Below, in pieces: positions 22,922 to 34,679 of a stretch of DNA of 64,000 nt. The notes under the pieces were generated by a model. The model was given only the letters and a program-made list of their open reading frames with translations, searched no databases and was not told where the DNA came from. Every line of letters begins with the position of its first letter. The stretch's first letter is position 1. A program made the translations under genes and the position numbers. The stretch covers positions 2,790,001 to 2,854,000 of the forward strand of contig CAUJLY010000004.1 of the NCBI GenBank assembly GCA_963281155.1, written 5' to 3'. The DNA comes from Rhabditophanes sp. KR3021. Lineage: Eukaryota > Nematoda > Chromadorea > Rhabditida > Alloionematidae.

Positions 22922-23597
22922 TCGTGTGTTGAGAAGTAGGATTGAATGTGTGGCAATTACCCTATAAATAAGGACACGAATAATTAGATTTGATGATAAA
23001 GTAATAGATAAAACGAGAGATACAACTTGAATCTACCCATTGATTTCAGTCAAATGTCTGTTAGATTGAGCATTGGACAGAGAAAGAGAACAAAACACGC
23101 ATGGTGGCAGACGACGACACGCTGACAAAATTTACCAAAAAATGATTCAAAGTTTCTAAAAGTTGTTAGCATCATCGTTTCTTTTTAATTAACTGGTCAA
23201 AGAAAAAAGTAATGACAAAACTGTTACATAAAGACAATGGTATCGAGAGAAATGTAAATTCCCACCACCTAAAAGTGCTACATACAATATTGTAAAAAGT
23301 AATGGACTATACTACATATTGGCAGCAATAATTATTATATATGGCAGGTATAGTCATTGAGAGTACTAATAAGTTTATGGTTTACGAAAGTATTTTAATG
23401 ACTAAAAAGTACCACTATTAAAGTACAATATTTAAAGAGAGTCATTGCATTAAAATATTGATCGATATTAAACTTTAAACCAAGTCAGCAAAGGACTACT
23501 AGTACACTATTAAACAATTCGACAAAGGAGGTTTATTTAAATTTACAAAAATGATAAAATTAAACTTTAAAAAGAAGACAATTGAAATAATTAGTGG
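22922..23597. other. Intergenic spacer
   Basis: 5' flank of the FBXW7-like gene and 3' flank of the RanBP3-like gene. No feature was seen. Confidence 0.5.
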
Positions 23598-24662
23598 TTA
23601 AGCTGTTTTTTTAACTGCTGTAACACTACTTCCTTCTTCATCTTCGTTGGCTTCCGCTGGTCGTTTTCTTTCCCCTAATGAACGGGTCTCTCTTACATTT
23701 ACTATAGCCTCATCGAGATAGCATACTCGAGCGTTCAAATGATTTTCCATGACTTCGCAAAATTTATTAATTAGAGTAGCATTGCCACTAACTAGAAAGA
23801 TGTTAGGAACTTCCGATTCGGGTGCAAGGGCAGTAAATTTGACTCTTGTCTTTGAAGTTTGCTCGCAATACATACCCTCGAAAGTACCTGAATTGATAAG
23901 AACACGGCGATTTCCGCCAACACGGGAAATGATTCTGTATTGGTACCCCTCTTCCTCATTCTCAATTCTATTAACTCGAATTTCTCCGGCGCCTCTTTCA
24001 AGCCATGTTTTGGTGCTTGCGTCATATCTATGCATCTTTTGAAAATTCATGTGGAAAATGTTAGTCTCTTTTTCTTCACCGGTAGTCATTTCTACGTCTT
24101 CAAGTGAACTATTTTCTTTGACTGATAGAAATGCTTCTTGCTTCCCATCTAAGCCCAGATCAAGTGTGCCAAAGTCTTTCTTCTCACTTTCTGAGGCATT
24201 ATCATTTTTGGTAATCGGCACAACATTTGAGGATGACTTGGCCAATTGAGTTAAGATATCTGAAGCTGATAAATGATTTTGGCTTTCAGTCATGCCAATC
24301 TTCTTAGACTGAAATACTTGTTAAATTAATATTAGATTGTTTATACTTACCAATTCAAACACACATGATTGTCCAAATATTGTGGTCGGAATGCTTTTAG
24401 AAGAGAGCTCACTGCTTTTGTTATCGGTTTTGGCTAAAGGTAGTTCATACTGCAATTTACTTTTAAACAAAGACTGTCCAAAGACAAATTTCGGCGCTGG
24501 AGCCGCAGTGCTCTTAGATTCTGGAGTAGCTAGCTTTTTCATCGTTTCTAAAAAGTTCTCAATCTTGGTAGTTTCTTCATTGCCGTTATTGTCATCAGAA
24601 TTATTGGCGCTACTAGTTTGAGATGAATGTAAATTAGCATCAGGTGATTTAGCAACACTCAT
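23598..24662 (-). CDS. RanBP3-like Ran-binding domain protein
   Basis: Exons 24351..24662 and 23598..24308 (complement) join in phase 0 to 340 residues. The N-terminal half is disordered and carries two FG motifs, APKFVFGQSLFKSK and TIFGQSCVFEL, in the style of RanBP3. The RanBD1 domain covers about residues 190-305: NIFHMNFQKMHRYDASTKTW, LERGAGEIRVNR, then RVLINSGTFEGMYCEQTSKT. The tail has ERKRPAEANEDEE, possibly a nuclear signal. RanBP3 is a cofactor of CRM1 export. NUP50 is the main alternative, but the FVFG motif and WLERGAGEIRVN favour RanBP3. Confidence 0.85.
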
Positions 24663-24948
24663 ATTTGATGACTGGAAATGAAGTAAAAGTAAAGCTGTGT
24701 TAAACTTAACTTATTGTGCGTGCTAAGTATTATCGTTTCAAGACAACTTGGAATTTCGTTTATTCACATGTGTGTAAAAAGGTCTTGTGATGTCACAAAA
24801 TAAAATTTCAATATTAGGTTAAAATATTAGAATAATAAGAGATGATAATTCAAATTTAGGAACCTTTATCAAATATATTAGAGGCAGCATTTAATGACTA
24901 TGTTACAAAAATCTAAATTAGGTTTTTTACGTTTCTACTAACTCCATT

Positions 24949-25618
24949 ATGGCCGACTCACCACCATCAGCTCCAGGTTCAGTACTCACTGCCAATGTCA
25001 CTACTCCTGCAGCTCCAGGAGGTCCTCAGCAAGGTCCACCACCAACTACTACTTCTCAACAAGGCCCCCCATCAGCTACTCCTTCTCAAGACGGCGGAGA
25101 AATCGACTTGGTGAATCTTCCAACAGAGTTGAATGCCATCATCTACGGAATTCAAGATCCAAACACTGCGATGTTCTTCAAAAAGTTCGAGGAAAGTACT
25201 GGAGCTAAGCGTGAGCACCTTGTCTATGGAATTGGAGGCCTACTCAGTCTCTATTTGATTGTAGGATCCGCTGCATCCCTTGTTTGCAACCTCATCGGAT
25301 CTTTATACCCTGCCTATAGATCTGTTACGGCCGTAAAGAGTGTTGACAAAGAAGACGACACCCAATGGTTGATCTATTGGTGTGTTTTTTCAGCTTTCTC
25401 CCTCGTTGACTTCTTTGCCGAGTCTCTTTTTTCATGGTTCCCGATTTACTGGCTCCTCAAGGTAATTTTTGATTTGGATACTTTTAATAACCATATTTTA
25501 GGCTCTTTTCTTATTGTACCTCTCAATGCCAAGAACTAAGGGAGCTTTGAAGTTGTACAACAAAGTCATCGAGCCTCTCTACAACAAAATCAACGCCACT
25601 GTTATGGGACGAGCCTAA
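24949..25618 (+). CDS. yop-1: REEP5/DP1/Yop1 (TB2/DP1/HVA22) ER-shaping protein
   Basis: Exons 24949..25461 and 25502..25618 give 209 residues. A Pro/Ser/Gln-rich cytosolic N-terminus of about 60 residues precedes the reticulon-homology hairpins. The family motif is DTQWLIYWCVFSAFSLVDFF, followed by SWFPIYWLLKALFLLYLSMP and LYNKVIEPLYNKI, the amphipathic C-terminal helix. In the family these proteins curve ER tubules. The N-terminal extension is longer than in mammalian REEP5. The intron is 40 bp. Confidence 0.95.
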
Positions 25619-27226
25619 GAATGAAGAAACGTAGAATACCGTTGGCACCATTAGTTCCCATATATTAAAAATTTATAAATTTTTTGAACGATATATTGAA
25701 TTTAACTAATAAATGGTGTTTTTCATTATAAATGTGTGTTCATCTGTTGTTTATCCAAATTGATATTTTAATAATGTATTAATAGCCAAATTTTCTTTCA
25801 AATTATCATCCAATACACACTTTCGACATTTATCAAATGATAGTCATTTTTACCTACTTGACATATTTCCTTATTGTAAAATTCAAATTTAATAACTGCC
25901 TCGGTCAAAAGATCATTGAGCGGTTTAAACCATAACTTACACGTAATCACACTAACCACTATATAAGGGTCACTGAAAAGGATGACTCGGGACTCTTGCA
26001 TTTATCTTACCCACGTCTCATAAAACATTAGAATAACAACAAACTATCTTATTTAACACTGTAATTTTCTAACAATAACATTCATGACATTCATTAAGAA
26101 ACATCTGTTTTCATTATCTGAAAAAGAGTTCTGTTATCTTCCTATTTTCATGACAACCATTATTTGGGGAAGGCCATTCTCATAATAAAAATCAAATTTC
26201 ATCAACTAATTAAAATTATTAGTTTTTCTGTTAGTAGTCTGGCTTTGTTAATGATAAAACGTTGTTATTATTTATTGCAGTCCAGTTTAATATTCAGATT
26301 TTGTGGTAAATTGGATTAATCCAACATCCGATCTTTTTTATTATTCAAATTTCGACGTAATTTATTTTAAAATGTGTGTTGTCATCGATATTATTGGATG
26401 ATGTAAACATGTATGACATAACAAAATTTTGGTATTTCCAAGAATTACTACATATTTAACTATTCGTATGTAATGTTGTTTAAAATCTGTATACTCCTGC
26501 TTTACACGTCTTTATAAATCGTGTTTTAGTTGTTGTGTGTCATTGCATATACTTTGTTTTTGCATCCATATAATGTCTTTACTTCCTTTAATGTTATTTA
26601 TTTTGTCGCTATTTCCTTTAATATTATCTGTTTTGCCTTTTCAAATAGCTATTTATCATTTAAATTCAAAAAATTATTCAGTTTTGAAATATATTTAGGG
26701 GCTTGCACTTTGAGTGCCTGCTCATCATACATTTTGAATATGTACTCTCTAGGCTTTTTCTAGTATGTACTCTCTTCATATGTTCTGTTTATACGCTCTT
26801 TGTACTCTGCGTTCTTGCTTTATCGCGACTTTCCCAATGTGCGTTTTCCCAAGAAACACAGTTTGCATCGAAACAGGCTGACTCTCAGACAGATTTGGAA
26901 TGGCTTATGTCGATTGAATTCGTAACCATTTTTATTTAACCATTCTCAGTTTACAATTCATTTGTATCTTTCATTCTTTCATAGTACCTCGCTTAGATGT
27001 TTTCCCGTCTACTTTCTCAATGTATCTTTCATGGCAATCTTCCTTCGAAATTGTCAGTTATATTTGATCATTGAAATTAATTCATCCTTTTATTTTTAGG
27101 TTAACTACAAACACAGGGTTATCTCTATTCGTTGGATCACATTTAATAAGATCAACAGGCCAAGCTTTTAATCGACTTCAACTAGCAGATCAAGATTCAG
27201 AATTCAGACAACACCAGTTTAAAAAG
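25619..27226. other. Intergenic region upstream of DDX5/17 gene
   Basis: The REEP AATAAA is at 25708. The rest is AT-rich with no supported gene; a hydrophobic ORF around 26530-26763 is poor in charged residues and looks like chance. Confidence 0.5.
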
Positions 27227-30019
27227 ATGAGAGCAGGACGCGAAAACAAATAGTGAGTTTGCTTAAATGTGTAATTCCGATACTTGGCAGTTCGAAGGCG
27301 ACCCAGTGATTCATGACTGGTATCGTTCAAAAACATGCCAACATCAAAAATGATTACGACGGTCGCAGTTGTACTTTACAATAGACATTCTGCAATTTTA
27401 TCGGATCAGACAACCTATACAAGTAGTATCTTTTCATTTTACTTACTTTGAAAACTTTTACCTATTTGGAAAACTTTACTCATTTTTCCATTTCAGTGAC
27501 TCCCACGACAACTCAAGCAGAGGATACTCAGGCGGTGCTCCTCGCTCAGGTGGCTACTCTTCAGGAGGCGGCGGTGGATACGGGGCCTCAGGCGGATATT
27601 CCTCAGGTGGATATGGAGGTGGAGGCTCCAGTTACGGAGGTCGTGGAGGCGGCCAAGGAGGCTTCGGCCGGGCATCTAATGGCAGAGATTCAGGTAAATA
27701 AAAGGCTCATATTAGATCTAAAAGATAAGACTCGCATCAATCTAAAATATAAAGCGATATCAAATCTAGGCTATTAGGATTACATAAATTATTAAGCTTA
27801 CATATATTCTGTCGAGTGATTCAAAGCTCTAGTTATGATCTTGTTTTAAAAACTAATTACTCAGGGATGATTAATTTACTAATTCCATTATTTTTTCAGG
27901 CCAACCCGCCAAACTCGAAGATGTCGATTGGGAGAAACACCAATTGAAACCTTTAGTTAAGGAATACTACAAGGAGCACGCAACTGTCACTAGACGTGAC
28001 CAATTCGAGGTGGATCAATGGCTGGCAGACAACCAAGTAACTCTCCAAGGAAAGAACATCCCAAAACCAATTTTTGAATTCAGAGAGGCTCCTTTGCCAG
28101 AAACAATCCTCTCTTTGCTACTCGGGAACTTCAAGAAGCCAACCGTTATTCAAGGAATTTCATGGCCAATTGCCATGAGTGGAAGAGACATCATCTCTAT
28201 TGCCAAGACTGGATCCGGAAAAACCCTTGGGTTTATGCTTCCTGCTATCAACACCATCCTGAACTCTCCAAAGAGAAGAAGCGATGACGGACCTACTGTG
28301 CTGGTTCTGTTACCAACAAGAGAGTTGGCTCAACAAGTTGAAGAAGTATCTCGCGACTATTGCAAGGCTAGTGGAATCTCCATGTGCTGCTTGTTCGGAG
28401 GAGCTCCAAAGGGAGGCCAAGCTCGTGATCTCCAAAGGGGAGTCGACATCATCGTTGCCACTCCAGGTAGACTAATCGACTTCATTGCAACCAACACGAC
28501 GAACCTCCGAAGATGTGCCTTCTTGGTTCTCGATGAGGCTGATCGTATGCTCGACATGGGATTCGAACCTCAGATAAGAAAGATCGTTGGGCAAATCAGA
28601 CCTGACAGACAAACAATGATGTTCAGTGCGACGTGGCCAAAGGAAGTTAGAAACATGGCTTCCGAATTCCAAACTGACCCAGCTTGGTTGAATGTAGGAT
28701 CCATGGAACTTGCCGCCAATCACAACATCACCCAACATATTGAATTGATAGAGGAAAATGAAAAGCAACCTCGTATGCTTCAGCTTCTAGATGGAATCCT
28801 CAAGACTACTGAACCAAAAACAATCATCTTCGTCGAAACGAAGAGAAAGGCTGATGACTTGACGAAGAACATGAGACGTGAAGGCTGGCCAGTGATGTGT
28901 ATCCACGGAGATAAAGGACAAAGTGAACGTGATTGGGTTCTCAGACAATTCAAGGAGGGGAAGAATCCAGTTCTTCTGGCCACAGATGTCGCTGCACGTG
29001 GATTAGGTATGTTTTTGTTTAAACTCAATAAAATAGTAGGGATTCATACTCATTTTGAACACAAGCATGGGCTTAATTCAAATTCATTTGTGAACAATAT
29101 ATTCTATATAATATATTAGTTTGGTAAATGTCTTTTTTAAGAACTTATTTGGGGACAATATCCTTCGAGGTATATTTGTTTTCGAGTAACATGCTGGCAA
29201 TATTTGAACCTTACCAAGGTTTTCATATACTATCCATTCTTTGGATGAGCCAAGGCGGTATTATATAGGGTGGTGCTGCTATCGGAAGGCGTAATTGCTT
29301 TTTGTTAGATTTGAGTGTGAGCCGAACGATCCATACATTTTTCTTCGAATCCGATCCTTAATTTGATTGACATCACAATAAATTTCACCCTTATGTCTGT
29401 TTGGTGATGTCGAGGAGTATGTGCTGCAGATACTAGTGTATCTTCCTTTAAACATATCTTTCGTGTGCGCATTTACATTATCAGTGTATCAAGAAGAAGG
29501 TAAGTGCATTTGATATCTTGAGCTGATTTCCGTAAAGGAGTACATGTCTGAGGAGGAAGTTTCACCATTGTCGCTGTCACTGGCACTCCAGATCGGGTTT
29601 TGAGTTGAGGTACGTCGTATGGATCTACAGTTGACCAAAAAAACTAAACTAATCTTATTTTTGTGATTATAGATGTTAGTGATATCAAGTATGTTATTAA
29701 CTACGATTATCCTAACAACTCTGAAGATTACGTACATCGTATCGGACGTACTGGTAGATCTGACCAGACTGGTGATGCTTACACTTTCTTCACCAGCAGC
29801 AATGGTCCAAAGGCTCGTGATCTCATTAAGATTTTGGACGAGGCTAAACAAAAGGTTCCAGAAAGGCTTCGCGAAATGGCCAACAACTCTAGAGGAGGTG
29901 GTGGTGGTCGTGGGTTCAAGAGACCTTACAACAACGGTGGGGGATCCAACTTCGACAAGAGACCTCGTTTTGGTGGAAACAGTGGAGGTGGCTCTTATGG
30001 TGGAGGTGGTAGATGGTAG
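27227..30019 (+). CDS. DEAD-box RNA helicase, DDX5/DDX17 type
   Basis: ATP-dependent RNA helicase in splicing and transcription. Exons 27227..27252, 27497..27693, 27900..29006 and 29673..30019 give 558 residues. The N-terminus is Gly/Ser/Tyr-rich ([20 protein letters not shown]). The Q motif is followed by AKTGSGKT (I), PTRELAQQ (Ia), TPGRLID (Ib), DEAD (II), SAT (III), [11 protein letters not shown] (IV), [12 protein letters not shown] (V, across an intron) and HRIGRTGR (VI). The C-terminus is an RGG tail [11 protein letters not shown]. The third intron is 666 bp and interrupts motif V. The first exon could be longer, since its ATG is only nine codons from the junction. Poly(A) signal at 30167. 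Confidence 0.96.
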
Positions 30020-30929
30020 AGAGATTAACTTGAAATTCCTACCTTTTGGTGGGAAAATGCTTTATGATCTTCATTTTTTGACATAACCTACTAAAATATC
30101 CTTTTTCATGTTATTCTTATTTTGGGTTTATCCTTTTTCACTCTATGTATGCTTGAATATTTTTGTAATAAAATGTTGTTAAAATCTTTATAATAAACAA
30201 TAAATTGAAATAATAACAAATTTTCAGTTCCTTCTTTATCAAACTTGTGAATAAATGTATTGTTCAACAAATTAAAAAGTCTCGTTATTTAAGCATACTT
30301 ATTTGTAAATGTATTATTTTAAATACCACTAAATAGCTTATTTCGAACTACACCAGTGATGTTACGTGGAGTTATTATAAGAATATCACATAAGAATGTA
30401 TATGTGTTATGAACTTACCAGTTAGTATTTTATGAATTTGAGAGTTTGGTGTGTAGATAGGATACTATGAAATTAAGATACAAACAATAACCATTGCACA
30501 TTTCAATAGCAATTGATATTATCATCTTTTTGGCATCTTGAAGACATTATCCATTAAAAATAATGAATTTTTGTAATAATATGAAAAAGAGATCTAAAGC
30601 CACCACTCAAATACATTAATAGATAGATTAATATTACTTTTGATTGGTAAACATATTTGATACTTATTTTTTTCAAATAAAATTCCTTTCAACAGCTAAA
30701 TCAAAATATTTATTTTTATGATGTTCCTTGGTACAGTTGGAAGAGTGTAAACTTAAAAAATTAATTGTTTCTTTGTGTTTAAAAATATACACCATTATAT
30801 TTTAACTGCACCAGACACGACGGATATTAATTTTATATTATTGGCAAATGGCTTTCAATTTTAAGAGATATACGTTCACTTAAATTAAACTTTCATTCAC
30901 CCACGACTATACATTTTTGTTTATCTAAA
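30020..30929. other. Intergenic spacer
   Basis: AT-rich 3' flank of the helicase gene and promoter of the small tandem family. No other feature. Confidence 0.5.
30167..30172 (+). terminator. Polyadenylation signal of DDX5/17 gene
   Basis: AATAAA about 150 bp after the stop codon. Confidence 0.55.
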
Positions 30930-31409
30930 ATGGTTTTGATGAAAATGCGGAAAAGACCTATTTCATGGTTTGATTATTTTTCCAAGAAGATCAAAGGCTC
31001 ATTGTATATAACAATACCATTGCTAATTACGTTTCTTATTTATTGCGATATTCCGACTCTAGGTAATACTTTAAATTTATTTTTAATACAATATTTCAAA
31101 GAAACTATTGAATCTCTAAAAGAGCAACAAATTGTAAAACCAAAAACCGATGTAAAGAAGTTTTTTGAAGAAGGTAACTAAATTATTAACACACAGTTCA
31201 TTTCCGTTCTAGAAAATTTAAATAGATTAATTTTGAAAGATGTCGATGAAGTGATAAAGTTTGAAAACCGAGTGAAAGTATGCAAGGTGCTTCATAAGAT
31301 AATAAAATCTCAGGACATATCGCACGAAGAATTTTCTCTGAAAAATGATAAGAATCCAGATTTTTTTGATAATTTATGTAGTAGTTTCATTGACGATGAC
31401 ACTTTTTAA
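30930..31409 (+). CDS. Small membrane protein of unknown tandem family, copy A (intact)
   Basis: Three exons, 30930..31062, 31102..31173 and 31213..31409, with two 39-bp introns, give 133 residues. After a basic start (MRKRPISWFDYFSKKIK) there is one hydrophobic segment, LYITIPLLITFLIYC, a signal anchor or uncleaved signal peptide. The rest is acidic and helical: VDEVIKFENRVKVCKVLHKI, ISHEEFSLKNDKN, and the end LCSSFIDDDTF. No known domain. Two damaged copies follow within 1 kb on the same strand, sharing the C-terminal block EEFSL-x(n)-C-x(2-3)-S-F. Function unknown. Confidence 0.7.
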
Positions 31410-31625
31410 CTCATCCTTTCATGTTTTTTGTAATGTGTAGTTGCACAATCTAACAATTAAAATCGCAAATAATTAATGTCAATATATAATGCAACTTAGA
31501 TGCATACTTGATTTATGCATATCAAGCCTTGTTGACTCTAATCTGAAATGACGATTCTTGCATTATGTGATATAGAATGTTTTATTGAATGTATGTTAAA
31601 TTTAAAGCTTTTAGTAATGGTAATT

Positions 31626-32100
31626 ATGAGAAGATGGGAAACTTCATTTCACGGGCATCATTTTGGTTCCGAGAAATTAAAAAACTGGATTAGTTTACCT
31701 TTTGTTATTGTTGCAAACTCTATAGCCCTCAAGGTAAATTTAATCCTTTTTATTCATATTAACTTGCTCAACACATAGAATTAAAAAGCCCTTCCAGAAA
31801 TTGAGCTAAACTTTAGTGAAGGTAAATAATTAAAATAGCTGCTGGATCTTATTTTATTCTTTCAGAAGATTTGCATAAAATATACTCTTACTTTGACCAT
31901 CATGATGGGGAACTATAGATTGATCAGATGTCTGAAGACAAAGCAAAAGCTTTCGGTATGCTATAGTCACATTAAGTAAAGAATACCAAAATAACTAACG
32001 AGGAATTTTCCAAGTATTTCTTTGACAATGAGAAAACTTGTGATTCGATTTGTTCAAGTTACTCCGATCAATTTCAAGATCCGAATATTCTACTTCCACG
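31626..32100 (+). pseudogene. Tandem family copy B (degenerate)
   Basis: The first part, MRRWETSFHGHHF and SEKLKNWISLPFVIVANSIA, parallels the start and membrane segment of copy A. A donor GTAAAT follows at 31734. Downstream pieces ELNFSEEDLHKIYSYFDHHD, then ITNEEFSKYFFDNEKTCDSI match later parts of copy A, but no join keeps one frame and stops separate the blocks. Confidence 0.5.
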
Positions 32101-32411
32101 TGCAGTTTTTGTTGACGAAATATTTGGACCTTTTACGAAGAGATATTATAAGATGGTAAAAATTGTTCATACACACATAAATATTAATACATTTAAATAC
32201 TTTTTAGAGGAATCGGAAGATTTGGACATAAATTATAGACAATGAAAATAGTATGTTTCTAGAAGTGCGAGTCAAATTGTGCAAATATTTATCAAAATTG
32301 CCCAGAATAGTTAAAGCAACAAATGAAGAATTTTCATTGAAACATTTTGGAAAAGAAGAACGTTGCTATAATATGTGTTATTCGTTTTTGGGTGACGACT
32401 TTATCCAGTGA
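32101..32411 (+). pseudogene. Tandem family copy C (5'-truncated, frameshifted)
   Basis: The last part reads FLEVRVKLCKYLSKLPRIVK, then ATNEEFSLKHFGKEERCYNM and ends YSFLGDDFIQ, co-linear with the last exon of copy A. The acceptor TTTTTAG at about 32207 precedes EESEDLDI, and a one-base shift near 32235 separates the two blocks. The membrane segment was not found. An alternative splice could rescue the frame. Confidence 0.45.
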
Positions 32412-32517
32412 AAACATTTATTTTAACTAATCAAAACTAATACGAGTGAATTCGAATATTCTTTCATATAAATAAACTCTAAACACTCAAATTGTTTAAT
32501 AAAAATAAATTTTAAAC

Positions 32518-32603
32518 ATTCGGATTATTTGATACAAATATACTTTAAACATTCGGATTATTTGATACAAATATACTTTAAACATTCGGATTATTTGATA
32601 CAA
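32518..32603. repeat. 33-bp tandem repeat
   Basis: Units begin at 32518, 32551 and 32584 with ATTCGGATTATTTGATACAA; the third is cut short and a worn copy precedes the first. It lies just 3' of family copy C. Confidence 0.85.
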
Positions 32604-32848
32604 ACTTTTAAGGTTGATATACATAAGACAAATTGCAATAAATACACAAATAAATTGATGGTATTTATTCTTAAAAATGATAATAAAACAAATAAATCGA
32701 AAAGGTTCTCTCAAAAGGATGCTTGTCATCCTTTATTGATCATTTATAGCACAAATAAAGTTTGAACTTATTTTTATTAAATTTGAAAAAACACATTCAT
32801 CAGAAGCAATTAAGTAAACTATTTAAATATTTAGATTATATTCGTAGT

Positions 32849-34679
32849 TTACAAACACAATTCAAAGTTATTTCTTACAATCCACCGCATATTACGGAGT
32901 TGTGAAATTTCTTTCAAGCACATTTGTCTATTTTTTTGTCTAGCTTCATCTCGTTCTTTAGCTTGCTCAACTAGTTTCTTCATAGCTTCACTTTGAATTT
33001 GCAAGTCAGCTATTTGTTTATCCAATTCCTCAAGGAAATCAAATTCGGCTTTGGAAGCCTTTGCCATCGCTAGAGCTGTTTCCATGTGCTTGGCTTCGTC
33101 AATAATTGGCTGTGGAGTTGGACAATTATTACGAAGTTCCAAGGAAATGACATCGGCATAGATCGGTTCGTCATCTTGATATGATGACTGTTTTCTCGAT
33201 GAACGGGACATTTCTCCTTCATACGGAACAGCATAAATTGGCGAGGAGCAATCAAATGAAGATGAGGAGGATGTGTCGATCATCAATAATTCTGTATCAC
33301 TGCAACAGAACCCATTATCTTCTGAATCTTCATCTACTTCGAGCATTGAAAGTCGTTTAATTACCTGAAAACATAGTGATTGTAAATGAATAAACATATA
33401 TGAACCTTGTAACTTACTTCAAGCTCATGATAAACTGGTTCTTCACTGAAGACACCGCTTATCCCACTACTAAAAGTATCATCTTTCATAGAAAGAGGTG
33501 AATTTACTAAACCATATCCTTCTTTCTTGGAAGCAATTTGTTTCAGTCTATTTGCAGCATATAAAGTAAATTCTGAACCCGAATGCGTCATCTTAGAATG
33601 ACTACTAATACCATTTTCACCATTTTTTTGCCAGTTCGGACTATGAACACTGCTTTCGGGGCTAAAATACATGAAATTGTAAATATGAATTGATAAATAT
33701 AGAAAACACACATAAATATCCATTTTTTAAAGGAAGTATGCACTTATGACAAAAAAGATAAAATATAAAAAGGAAGCGACACTTACCTGCTACTATCTTG
33801 CGAGCCATATCCACTAGAAGTCGTAGACTCGTCCAAAGATTTAACTCTCAAGGAAGCAGACCTGTCTACAGAAGCATACAACATCTCTAAATTTGGTTTC
33901 TGACAAGTGCTACTGCCACCACTTCCATTTACTTGCCCATTAATATTACTCATTTCTCTCTTTACGGTCCCATTAAGGATACTTCTCTTGCTTCCTGAAT
34001 GATACAACCCTTGTTGGCAAGGATGGTTAATCCATGGATTAGTACGTATCTTCTGAAAATAATGCAAAATATTCAATTAATTTAATGTAATTGCCTTTTC
34101 TTTAAACCAACCTGATGTCTAAAGGAATTGGTGGATGAGGAGTGGGATGTTGTGGAAGAGGAGGACGAAATAAAGGGACCAAACGAAGTATTCCTCACTT
34201 CTGCCGAGCATTGCGCTGGTGGGTAAATAGAGCTTGATGTCATTCTGTTGTAGGCGTGAGGTCTTTCGTAGTATGAGGATTCTGAGAGTTCCTGGTAGTT
34301 TAAACAGGGACCTGAGAATCCATGGAAACTTGTGCTCATCGCGTAGTTATTTGATGTACTGTTGTTATAAGATCTGGTGGGTTGGTTGTTGTATGTAGAT
34401 TGGACCATTGAAGGCTGGTAGTATCCATAATTAGGACCTGTATTTGGGCATTGTAGTTGTTGACAACAACCTTGTTGCTGCCCGCTAATATGCCTGAATT
34501 CAGGTGCTGCTGATTTGGATGCTTTTTGGCCGTTACTCTTTTTTGAATTGTCACTGCGTCTGGCGTAGGACCTTCGTCGCCTTAGAGGCTGTGGAAGATG
34601 ATCTTCAAACTAAACAATTTCCATTAAAATTGTTGTAACTTAGATTAGTAAAACGTACCCAAGATGAAATTCGCTGCAT
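32849..34679 (-). CDS. Disordered adaptor-like protein with tyrosine motifs and C-terminal coiled coil
   Basis: Exons 34659..34679, 34112..34609, 33787..34052, 33418..33661 and 32849..33364 (complement) give 514 residues with all phases consistent. I do not recognise the family. The N-terminus MQRISSWFEDHLPQPLRRRR is basic, followed by a long Asn/Ser/Gln/Tyr-rich region. Tyrosine motifs EEPVYHELE, SPIYAVPYEG and DDEPIYADVI look like SH2-docking sites; YAVP fits a Crk-type YxxP motif. The last 90 residues form a probable coiled coil (FLEELDKQIADLQIQSEAMK). Introns run from 43 to 125 bp. A scaffold or adaptor role is inference only. Confidence 0.75.

Noticed and set aside
24337..24621. 94-codon ORF on the plus strand
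   Set aside because: It is the antisense shadow of the RanBP3-like exon.
26530..26939. Two overlapping hydrophobic ORFs (+)
   Set aside because: Rich in Phe, Leu, Tyr and Cys with no family signal, consistent with T-rich non-coding DNA.
27493..27675. His/Arg/Leu-rich ORF (-)
   Set aside because: Complement of the Gly-rich codons of the DDX5/17 N-terminus.
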